Positions 10,424 through 19,020 of a DNA stretch of 64,000 nucleotides are shown here, in pieces. How positions within the stretch are numbered: position 1 is the first letter of the stretch; each line of letters starts with the position of its first letter. The position numbers and the translations under genes were made by a program. The stretch spans positions 1 to 64,000 of the forward strand of contig JAHDVE020011258.1 in NCBI GenBank assembly GCA_022606495.2, given 5' to 3'. The DNA is from Halesus radiatus (taxonomy: Eukaryota > Arthropoda > Insecta > Trichoptera > Limnephilidae). The notes beneath the pieces are model-generated. The model was not told the DNA's origin and ran no database searches. It worked only from the letters and a program-made list of their open reading frames with translations.

Positions 10424-10975
10424 ATTTGAGCTTGTATGTTTAACCCTACGGTTGAATCACAAGATGTCTTTGAGAAAAATAGTTGTTATGGCACTCTTAA
10501 AATATGCATTGAATTGTCCTTGTCTAAGACATTATCGATTATAATTCATAAATTGGACAGGTTAACGGGGTCCCTGGCTGCCACTTTAAGCTGCAGACTG
10601 GCACGGAGCATACAGACAGACAGTGCAATGTTCTAGACTGGAATACAGTGCGTTGTGCTAATTCTAATTGTTAACTGCTAGGAATTAATGAGACCCTTGT
10701 GGGCCGTGAACTTCCACGGTAACGAAAATAAATACACTCAAGAGATGCGCATAAAATAATTTACAAAATTACAATAAGTTTAGTTTAGTAGAAGTAGTTG
10801 AACATTAAATTTGTATACCTAGTTATAATTTAAAAATACTAGACGCACTAAAACAATTAAACTGTTAAAAGTTATTGTTTATAAGTTAATTTTTTTTTTT
10901 AAATAACAAAGATAAAGATAATGTTTTAAATAAATCGGGGTATATAATTTAATTTGTAACGATTGCAACTATTTA
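10424..10975. other. no gene recognised
   Basis: AT-rich. One 66-codon plus frame (10436-10636) shows no recognisable domain. Confidence 0.3.
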
Positions 10976-11905
10976 AGGTGTTTAAATAATAACAATTATT
11001 CTGAATTTGCAAATCATATTTTAGAAACCAATCATTCTTTTTTATATGAATAAAGGTTTAAAATTTTTACATACAAATACAACCGGTTTACAATTAGACT
11101 AATTTAAAATTTTAGAAATCAGAAAAAGCGTTAATAGTGAATTAAATTTAATAATTTTTTTAATAGCTCTTGAATTTATTTTCATATTAATATTAATAAT
11201 AAAAATTATTTCTAATATAAATTTGTTATTCAATGTATCATAATAATTTTTTGATTTAATACTTACCTTTTGACGGCCTCCATGGTCGAGGGGTAAGGCT
11301 CTCGACTACGAATCCGAAGGTCGCGGGTTCAAATACCGGTGTGCGCAAGTAATTTTTATATAATTAATTTGTGTTGTTTCACAATTAATTCATTTAAAAA
11401 TAATATATAGTATATTTGCGCACGTTCAAGAGTGGAAGATACTCTCAGTATCGCCCTGGTGAAAGACCACCATTCAGAATTGAAACGTTGCTTGAAATGG
11501 CTTTTAGCCGTGTTTGGTGACCAGATCTGAATAGCCAGGTATTTACCCACCTTCCTCTTCCCCTTCTCCTTCTCTTCCCCAATACCTTCAGCCTAAAAAC
11601 ATTCCCCAATTGGGGATGCCATAGTCTCACTGGCTTCAGACGGTTGGGAGCAGTTGGGACTCTTGTGCGGTATTCATTAAAAAAAAACCTACTTTAATCA
11701 ATTTTGTTTATGTTTATAATATGTCTATTCTTATATTATTGTGTTCTATGTTTATCATTTGTCTATACTTGATATTATTATTTTTTAGTATTCTATATAT
11801 TCCTGATGAAGAAAGCATCACTTTCGAAACATGTAGATATGTGTATATTAATAAAGTGGTGAATACAAGATAATTTATTAATGTACTATTGTTATTAAAT
11901 ATTAT
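10976..11905 (+). mobile_element. PLE-A remnant (C-terminal coding part + 3' UTR) split by a SINE
   Basis: At 10990-11065 the plus strand encodes YSEFANHILETNHSF, the conserved region after the GIY-YIG core of Penelope endonucleases. After a stop it continues as frame-broken pieces ending in NxExRKS-like words. The 3' UTR resumes after the SINE (11689) and holds CTGATGA (11803-11809), a GAAAG/CTTTC stem and GAAACATGT, then AATAAAGTGGTGAATAC. It is inactive because of stops and truncation. The same gene end is seen at 58.1 kb (minus) and near 61 kb. Confidence 0.65.
11276..11688 (+). mobile_element. tRNA-derived SINE, family T1, near full length
   Basis: About 410 bp. The tRNA-like head (A box near GGTCGAGGGGTAAGG, B box GGTTCAAATACC) has one B-box change. 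The body includes AGCCGTGTTTGGTGACCAGA, a CT-rich stretch, CCCCAATTGGGGATGCC (a palindrome) and GGTTGGGAGCAGTTGGGAC. It ends GTGCGGTATTCATT + A8-9. It lies inside the PLE-A 3' region; the flanking words ACTTACCT / CCTACTTTAATC join cleanly if the SINE is removed. Confidence 0.85.
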
Positions 11906-12529
11906 GAATAAAATTATTCCTTGGTGGAAAATTCTTTTAAACAATCGGGATCGTTGGAATGAAATTGGGAAATATTTATCAGTTTTGTGAGAATGTAAAA
12001 AAAATATCATTAATGAATAGGTTGTTAAAACATTAAAGCGAAAATCAAATAAATGAAAAGATCTTTTTAAAAAATGAGTCTACCATTTTCTTAATAAAAT
12101 TTGTAGCTGAATGTATAGTATATTTGAACAAAAGCAGATAAAAGGGTGACTATTAACCGGAGATCGATGATTAAAATAATACCCTTAATTCGATCCCCAT
12201 TGAAAAGCAATATAGATTTTATCTTGAAAACGTGCGTCTCGGGACGGGGTAATAAACCGGGTTCCTTACATGAATGTATTATTTTAATGGATTTGTGCTT
12301 GATAAAAGTAAAACCATTTAAACCTAGACCCGAACTCATGTTTTGGACAAACTATTAATTGGATGATAAAATTCGATAATAAGCGGTGTCGTGTAATTAT
12401 CCTCATTGAACCTGAACATTCCTTTTTCAAATATTTTTACCGCATAATAGTCCCAACTGCGCATAACCAGCTGTGTGGCAGAAGAAAGCGGGAAGTAGGA
12501 GATGGGTAAGAAGAAGGATGGAAAGCACC
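11906..12529. other. no gene recognised
   Basis: AT-rich. Both strands have short open frames near 12090-12360 that lack any recognisable domain. Confidence 0.3.
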
Positions 12530-12818
12530 AGGCAGTGGTTGAGTGGCTACGACCCTTAGCTACGAATTCGGAGGTCGCGGGTTCAAATCACGGCGTGCGC
12601 AAGTAAAATTTATTTGATTAAATTGTGTTTAGTGACCAGATCTAAATAGTCAGGTATTTCCCCCACCTTCCCTCTTCCCCAACTCTTTCCCTTCCTCAAT
12701 ACCTTCAGCCTCACAACGAACTCCAATTGGGGATGCCATAGTCTCAATGGCTTCAGGGGGTTGGCAGCAATTGGCACACTTGTGCGGTATTAACATTAAA
12801 ATATATATATATATAACT
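12530..12818 (+). mobile_element. tRNA-derived SINE, family T1, internally deleted copy
   Basis: The head is present in diverged form (GGTTGAGTGGCTACGACCCTT; B box GGTTCAAATCA). The body then jumps from ATTAAATTGTGTT to TAGTGACCAGATC, losing the block with CAGTATCGCCCTGG. The 3' part (CCAATTGGGGATGCC, CACTTGTGCGGTATTAAC) is intact and ends in an (AT)n run. The frames here are antisense shadows. Confidence 0.75.
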
Positions 12819-12974
12819 CTTCCGTTCGACAGACTCTTGAACAACCTGGCTAAATTTGGTTCACTTAATCGTGCCATGTTGTCTTCTAATCCATTAAAAA
12901 GTAAATTTATTAATATATTCAATTTTTATTGGAATAACTTATTGAAGCTTTTAAACTTGATTGCAATATTATTT

Positions 12975-13065
12975 AATCAAAAAGATAATATTAACAAATC
13001 TCAAATGAATGAAACGGAGACAGAAAATGAAAAAAAAAAAGTTATGGTTGCATCTGGGAGTAGAA
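12975..13065 (-). mobile_element. tRNA-derived SINE, family T2, truncated
   Basis: Read on the minus strand it ends TTGTTAATATTATCTTTTTGA, as in the T2 copies at 13419 and 63373. It retains the ATCTGGGAGTAG-like remnant of the B-box region, but the head is lost. Confidence 0.5.
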
Positions 13066-13149
13066 ATATTTGTTTATTGAACAAATTATAATATCATTTA
13101 AATCGATATTATGTAATAGTTGGACTCTCTATAACAAAACCGTTACGCT

Positions 13150-13410
13150 GTTTTCATATATTTTTGAATGTTCTTTCTAACTTGTATACATTTATTAATT
13201 GTTTTTGTGTTTAATTCGTAGAACTCCATTTAATTTTTTACATTGATCAAAACATGCATGCACCTTTATTGTTCTAATTTTGCGCTACATTTGTATGATG
13301 ATTGTTATTTATTTTTGTATTATATAATATTGTTGAACTAAACTCCTGCTGATAAGCTACTCGCAGTGGCTTGGCGGGTACAAGTTGTATGTAATTAATA
13401 TTATTAAAAA
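13150..13410 (+). repeat. LINE-like 3' UTR fragment, unclassified
   Basis: Shares TTAATTCGTAGAACTCCATT with sequences at 14700 (minus), 44510 and 46975, so it belongs to a dispersed family. It ends in an ATTAATATTATT + A12 run (13395-13417), typical of a retroposon 3' end. No coding part is seen. Confidence 0.35.
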
Positions 13411-13418
13411 AAAAAAAC

Positions 13419-13606
13419 TCGGTCTATCCGGGATCAGCGCTCTATCCAAGTGGGTTAATGCCATCTTATTGCTTTGCGTCATTTTTATCCGGTGGTTCCG
13501 GATAGACTGAGAGGTCCTGGGTTAGAGTCCCAGAAGCGACCGTTACCCTTTTATTTTCTGTGTCTCTTCTGCTTCATTTGTGATTTGTTAATATTATCTT
13601 CAATGA
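13419..13606 (+). mobile_element. tRNA-derived SINE, family T2
   Basis: The head has an A-box-like TCCAAGTGGGTTAA and a B-box-like GGGTTAGAGTCCCAG (GGTTCGAGTCCC with one change). The body (TTTTATTTTCTGTGTCTC) is followed by the family tail TTGTTAATATTATCTTCAATGA. It begins directly after a long A run. The minus-strand relative at 63373-63530 keeps a better A box. Confidence 0.65.
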
Positions 13607-14033
13607 TTTAAAACTATTTAAATATGGTCAGGTTTTGAATGAGGATCTCCGTGTGCAGAACCAGTGAGCTTATGGATCTGCCACGGAGGTCGTCAAATAT
13701 ATCGCTATCCTTATCTGCGTATTTATCGCTAATGTTTAAACTAAGCAACTGTGTCAGGGGGAATGTTCCCGGTTTACGGCTCCACGGGCGGAAACGTCTC
13801 TAAACACTTGCATTAAAAAGCCATTAATCTCCGGTCATGGCGATCTGTACTACAACTGTTCACACACTACACATATACATAATACTATAGGAGTTACAGT
13901 GCAGTGGGTGGCTTCGGTGGGAACCATGTCTATACACGTACTGGCTATTGCGGTCAGGAGCATGACCAGAACATTTAGAATCTCAATTTATGGTTTTTCA
14001 TTATCTTCAAGAAAAACATTAAAAAATACAATC
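13607..14033. other. no gene recognised; moderately GC-rich unique block
   Basis: 13620-13980 is less AT-rich than its flanks and carries no repeat that I recognise in this window. Only short open frames are present. It could hold host non-coding sequence or an unfamiliar element. Confidence 0.25.
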
Positions 14034-14313
14034 GAATTAGTTCAGGAAGAAGTGTAAGGTGAATATATGACGCGAATTAGTTCAGGAAGAAGTGTAAGGT
14101 GAATATATGACGCGAATTAGTTCAGGAAGAAGTGTAAGGTGAATATATGACGCGAATTAGTTCAGGAAGAAGTGTAAGGTGAATATATGACGCGAATTAG
14201 TTCAGGAAGAAGTGTAAGGTGAATATATGACGCGAATTAGTTCAGGAAGAAGTGTAAGGTGAATATATGACGCGAATTAGTTCAGGAAGAAGTGTAAGGT
14301 GAATATACGACGC
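14034..14313 (+). repeat. minisatellite, 7 x 40 bp, derived from RTE coding sequence
   Basis: Seven units of exactly 40 bp starting GAATTAGTTCAGG and ending ATATGACGC. They are identical apart from one base in the last unit (TATACGA for TATATGA). The unit derives from the RTE C-terminal region (compare AGAAGAGTGTATGACGCGAAT at 15342-15362, encoding RRVYDAN). Because 40 is not a multiple of 3, the array destroys the frame. The near-identity of units points to recent expansion. Confidence 0.95.
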
Positions 14314-14534
14314 GAATTTGAGTGGAAGAAGAAGCCCCGGGACGCCCGAGGAAGACGTGGAACGCTCGAGTGAGCCAAATACTTGAGTCGGGCCATGCCA
14401 GAAGTCGGAATAATAGAAGAGAATGTGTGAATGTGAATGAAGCAAGAAGTGTATGCGAAGATCGAGTTGTTTGGCGGTCCGTCCTCTCTGCCTACCCCTG
14501 CGGGGAAACGACGTGATGGTAAGTTAGTTAGTTT
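14314..14534 (+). mobile_element. RTE-clade LINE, C-terminal fragment and tail
   Basis: Encodes the extreme C-terminus of an RTE reverse-transcriptase protein: GRPRKTWNARVSQILESG, then RNNRRECVNVNEARSVC, then VVWRSVLSAYPCGE, and stops. It is followed by the GTTAGTTAGTT tail typical of this family here. This C-terminal signature is known from insect RTE elements. The 5' part is replaced by the 40-bp minisatellite. Non-functional. Confidence 0.8.
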
Positions 14535-15142
14535 TAGATTTTAAAAGCCTAATCGAACTATCCCATGGATATATTTCAACGATGTGTTTGAAAAAGATTT
14601 GTTAATTTCTAATTGTTCAGAATGAATGAATATGAACAATTAGAAATTTAAAAAAAAATATATTAAATTTGAATTTCTTTGTAAAAAAATTTAAATTGAG
14701 TTCTACGAATTAAAAACAATAACAATAAATTCTTTATTACTATAATCATAATATTGTATATGACGATAGACATATTTTATTAGCGATTATTCACGAACCA
14801 AATAAAATTCGTTCTGCTCAGTTCCCGGCTGCAACCATTTCATTTGTTCCGGTCGCTTGACGGAAAGAATATAAAATTTTACGAGTTGCATTTAACTAGA
14901 GATCACAGATGGCGGTAACGGTCCGAAGCTACACTCACAAAGTGTGTTGTGGACGGTGCTGCGGCGAATAGGAAATAATTGAATCTATTTAAGGCAATTG
15001 CCGGCTTCTAAAATTAACGTTTCCACTTAAATCAAACGCGGAATTCACAAAGAGGTCAAAATAGTTGACATAATTATTTTTTGACAAATTAATAGGCATT
15101 GCAATAATAAAAAAATGTAAAAATGAGAACGTTTTATTTATA
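14535..15142. other. no gene recognised; contains a short palindrome
   Basis: At 14604-14650 the arms AATTTCTAATTGTTCA and TGAACAATTAGAAATT form a hairpin. The remainder is AT-rich; 14690-14720 carries a minus-strand copy of the TTAATTCGTAGAACTC family word. Confidence 0.35.
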
Positions 15143-16220
15143 TCATAAGGAACTCCAGTGAATTGAATGCCGTAGAAATGAGATCTCCGAGACGAATATA
15201 TGGTAAAACCATGTATGATCGTGTGAAAAATATTGAAATTCGTAAAGAATGCAAGGCTGATGTAAGCGTAATGAGTAAGATTAAGAAAGGGACGCTTAGA
15301 TGGTTTGGGCATGTGGAGCGAATGAACGAAGAAAGGAGTGTAAGAAGAGTGTATGACGCGAATTTGAATGGAAGAATAAGCCGGGGACGCCCGAGGAAGA
15401 AAAGGCATGATCAAGTGCAACAAATACTTGAGTCGGGCCACGTCAGAGGTCGGAATAATAGAAGAGAATGTATGAATGCGAATGAAGCAAGAAGTGTGTG
15501 CCAAGATCGAGTTGTTTGGCGGTCCGTCCTATCTGCCTACCCCTGCGGAGAAACGGCGTGATGGTTAGTTAGTTAGTTAACTCCAGTGAAAATATAGTGG
15601 CTTTAAAAATACGTATTCATATAGATCAGCAAACGCCGATTCTGAATATACAACTTTTATTTTATACAATTATACGTAGAATTTATAAATCGTTATTTAA
15701 AAGTGAATAAAAAATCATCTCATCAAAACACCTCGTTATGTTGGTACCATTGCATTTGGAACATCTGACGTCACATGCGCATTCTGTTTTAGGAATAGTT
15801 TGGAAAAAAACATATTTTTCACTTTGTTTTCTATTTTTTTAGTTTTGGCGAAATTTTAATTTAATTTGGGTGACTTAAAGCTCTATAATTGTTGTTCAAT
15901 ATATAAAAAAAACGACTATTATTAGTGAAATAGAGTATTTATGAGCAAACCAATTATCAATTCGGATATTATGATAATATTAATGCTCAATACTATTATT
16001 ATTCTTTGAGTTAAAGTTTCTAAAAAGGTACATACTATTAGTACTTATGTTTAGTTATGGTTTACTATGAATTTTACATAAAATTATGTACGGTAAAGCT
16101 CATCCTAGTTTTGACATTTGACATTCTAACTTCAAAGCTGATCAAAAGCGACCGGCCATAGATTTGGAGCGTTTTGGTGGGCTTTGAAAAATTGAAACTT
16201 TGAAAATTATTTTTACTATC
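15143..16220 (+). repeat. dispersed repeat R, copy 1 (interrupted by RTE)
   Basis: About 650 bp of repeat sequence once the RTE insertion is removed. It starts ATAAGGAACTCCAGTGAAAA and ends GAAAAATTGAAACTTTGAAA. It contains a CRE-like palindrome TGACGTCA (15766-15773). Homologous copies lie at 46122-46760 and 58638-60042, plus a rearranged piece at 54159-54405. There is no coding capacity, no TIR and no pol III boxes; possibly a solo LTR or non-autonomous element of unknown class. Confidence 0.75.
15163..15578 (+). mobile_element. 5'-truncated RTE-clade LINE with 12-bp target duplication
   Basis: The frame is open from the insertion point to a stop near 15561. It encodes, in order, NAVEMRSPRR, MYDRVKN, IKKGTLRWFGHVERM, GRPRKKRHDQ, LESGHVRGRNNRREC and VVWRSVLSAYPCGE, i.e. 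the C-terminal domain downstream of the RT fingers/palm in insect RTE proteins. The insertion is flanked by AACTCCAGTGAA (15151-15162 and 15579-15590) and ends in (GTTA)n. It lacks the endonuclease and the RT catalytic core, so it is dead on arrival. The 171-codon frame on the other strand is its shadow. Confidence 0.92.
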
Positions 16221-17229
16221 AAAAAGACAAAAATATATACATATATATATACTGGTATTTAAGATGGAACGTCAGTATTGATAAAAAAAAATGGACTTGA
16301 GTTCTTTATTGGACATTGGACATGGCAGTTCTTTATCGGAACAATATTATTATAATAATAGCTACATGTAAAGCAAGGAGCTATTACAAATAGAGTAGAC
16401 AGTATTTACGAAGCTTTTCATAAAAACATGTTCTAATCCTCGGTGTGTAATTTTTCACTTTCTTGTGGAAGATAGTTCCATCTGCATTTAATTTTTTTTT
16501 TGAAGTTGTTATTGCAGTTACGCAATACCGCATTTCGATATGTCATACGTAAACCGCGGTCGATGGCTTAAGGTCTACTAATGTGGATAAAATAAATACC
16601 AGGATTAAATAATATCTACCGTAACATGTGTTTTGCAGTATTGTCTTCTGCGTGCGGTTCGTTCGCGGTCGGAAGGATTTGGGCGACATCGACAGCCGAC
16701 TCATCTACTTCCCGCGCGGGAAAAATATTTTACACTGTTTTTGCAAGGAACGTAGACCCTATTTATATACCCCAATGTTCAAAACAGTATGTGGACATTA
16801 AAAATAGTCGATTTTAAAGTCGTAGCTTTATCCCAATTACATTCTTAATTTTTTTAAAGTAGGGTATCTGTTAACTTTGCCAGACCGTGTTATTTCAACT
16901 CAAAACAAAATTGGATGTGAATTCGGGATGTTAACAATTAAATGCAGCCCGAGGCAGGATGGTCGAAATGACTTAATCCAAAGTCATTTCGAATCAAAGT
17001 ACACAGGTATAATTTAATTAATGGAAGTGTATAATTTAGGGAAATGATTTAATGAAAGAAACTAAGAGGTATGATTAGTAAAACTGTATAAAAGAGCAGA
17101 GGGTATTGAAAGGCATCATGGCGTGTCGAGTGGGTGCTTAGGCCCGTAATTATAAGTAATTAGTCATTAGCATTGGCGGATGTAATTAAAAGATGGCGGA
17201 ACAACAATGTCGGGAGTCAACGACCCGAA
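16221..17229. other. no gene recognised
   Basis: AT-rich. There is a TATATATA microsatellite near 16240-16260. The 63-codon plus frame at 16626-16817 has no recognisable domain. Confidence 0.3.
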
Positions 17230-17735
17230 ATGTTTCATATTTTAAAATTATTTCGGGAACCGCAGCGGTGGGATTAAGCGGAGTTGGGAATAGTCGGTCA
17301 GGTATATATATTCCACACTAAACTGTTTGTTCGGGAAGATGCGGTGACCAGACATTAAAACACTATCGCTTTGTAAGAAATAGAGTGGAGGCTGCTGAAA
17401 ACTTATGCTAGTGATAATATAAGATGCTCTAGGAACTAACGTCATTGATCCCTTCGGCACCGGCGCATAGTCGGGAAACACGCCAAACGCGTAACATTTG
17501 CATACGGTTGACATTTGAATATGAGAACGGGTCGCTTCTACGACTTGTTCTTGTGTTCAACAGCTCGGCTGTAGAATGATCTGCCGGCCTCTGTGTTTCC
17601 TCCCTCCTACAATACGCGTCTCTCCAAGACCCAAGTTCACTCCTTCCTACCCTCCACACAGCATCCCCAAAGATGATATAGGCTTGAGGGAAATTATTTC
17701 CCACAGGGCCTCCTGTGTGGAGTTACTGTAAAAGA
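17230..17735 (+). mobile_element. Jockey/CR1-like LINE, C-terminal coding fragment
   Basis: From about 17500 the plus strand encodes TVDI, RTGRFYDLFLCSTARL, a stop, NDLPASVFPPSYNTRLSKTQ, then HPQR. This is the conserved C-terminus of many insect LINE ORF2 proteins (RT-RF...ARLWN.LP..VFP..YN...FK..V). At least one stop interrupts it. The best-preserved relative here is at 35940-36425 (minus). The minus-strand frames here are shadows. Confidence 0.7.
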
Positions 17736-18029
17736 AAAAAGAAATACAACGGCTTTAAAAAATATTATTTCTTTAATTAGCTTTATAATAAGTTGGACCC
17801 TCGCTCAGGTACTTTTTTTAACAAGTTCCATAGCGCAAGATAGTAAGCGCGTTGTGAGCTGAAAATAGAATGAATTGACCTAAATATTTTGAAAAGAAGC
17901 TGTGCAAATGACGCCAGAGCTCACCTTTCAAGAGGTTGTTGATGCTACAGAAACCGAAAGAGAGAGAAATGTTTTATAGGTATTGAAATATTAGTACTCA
18001 TAAATGTTGCGTGCTCTGCCTCCAGAACG

Positions 18030-18352
18030 GTACCATATACATAACACTGTTCATCTCAAGTGACCGGTCAGGTAAGTATGCTCCTGTATAATATTATCTC
18101 CATGTACATAAAATTAATAACACGTATATTCTGACGCGGCATCACCTTAATTTGTCAAATGCATTATGCGTATAGTTTGGTATTACAGATCGATGAGCTG
18201 GTGAATGCAATTTGTTATTCAGAAATTGTATTAATAGTTTATCTATAGTTAGTGATGGAAAATAAATATATATATACATATTTATACAGCGCCCGTGAAG
18301 TGTTTTTTCACAAAAACGGCGCTATACAAGTCATCAAAGTATTATTATTAAC
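18030..18352 (+). mobile_element. L2-like LINE 3' UTR and tail, family A
   Basis: Matches the other L2-A copies from GACCGGTCAGGTAAGTATG to the terminal hairpin (CAGCGCC...GGCGCTATA) and ATT run. It carries GATCGATGAGCTGGTGAATG, the region into which the hAT MITE is inserted in the copy near 41.5 kb. There is no coding part. Confidence 0.75.
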
Positions 18353-18444
18353 CATTTTATCCGAGGAACAGAATGGTCCTGTTTTTAGAAAAAAAACGTG
18401 AAAATTGATGCGTAACAATAATAACCCGGCCTTCTAATAAAGGT

Positions 18445-18600
18445 TCACACGAGTTAATTCTAATTTTGAAACTGTCAATTCATGAAGGAATTCCATTTTA
18501 ATATGAAATTTTTGATTAAAAAACCCTTGTAACTATTTTCCACTTGTGTATTTTGTAAGTGTAAGATAGTTACAAAGGTTTTTTAATCAAAAAAATCATA
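18445..18600 (-). repeat. PLE-C fragment with a 28-bp palindrome
   Basis: Arms 18509-18536 and 18566-18593 are inverted copies with one mismatch. Read on the minus strand, the right part (GGAATTCCTTCATGAATTGACAG, TCAAAATTAGAA) matches the sequence after the PLE-C 3' end at 55910-55985. Inverted partial copies are common among PLE insertions. Confidence 0.5.
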
Positions 18601-18684
18601 TGTTCACACAAGTATTAAATACAAGCATGGAAAAATAATAGAATCCAATCAAAATAAACTGACAGAGAACAGAGACATGAGGTC

Positions 18685-19020
18685 GTGTTTTATCGGAACG
18701 AGAAAATATCCCATTCCATTCCCGTACGGGCCGTGGTCACCCCAGTGGTGACCCTGGCCCGGGGCACCGTAACAGGTGGTCCACCAGACCCGGACCCCAG
18801 ACCTGCCGCACTATGGTCACCCCTGCACCCCAGGGACGGAGCAGGAGGGGTGGGCTCGGCTACTACCGGCCGGAGTGTACCAGACGGATAGAACCGGTCG
18901 GGGGAGGCGGGGTACCCCGGACAGACCGTTTACCATTTACACAAGAGACCCCATCATCCTTTTTTCATCCTTTAGCTTTAGGGGCATCGCCGTCATATTA
19001 ACCCGACCCTAGACGGGATT
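18685..19020. other. GC-rich island, unassigned
   Basis: A sharp 330-bp GC-rich block in AT-rich surroundings. All three plus frames are partly open (60-78 codons, rich in Pro, Gly, Arg), which is expected from GC-rich DNA and is not evidence of coding. It contains nested inverted words such as GTGGTCACCCCAGTGGTGACC. Candidates are a promoter/first exon, or the GC-rich part of an unrecognised element. Confidence 0.35.

Noticed and set aside
11356..11630. Minus frames over 11.4-11.6 kb and similar frames at 27.1 kb
   Set aside because: They recur only because the SINE T1 sequence recurs; SINEs do not code.
14989..15504. 171-codon minus-strand frame, the longest open frame in the window
   Set aside because: It is the antisense shadow of the RTE fragment at 15163-15578 and matches no family itself.
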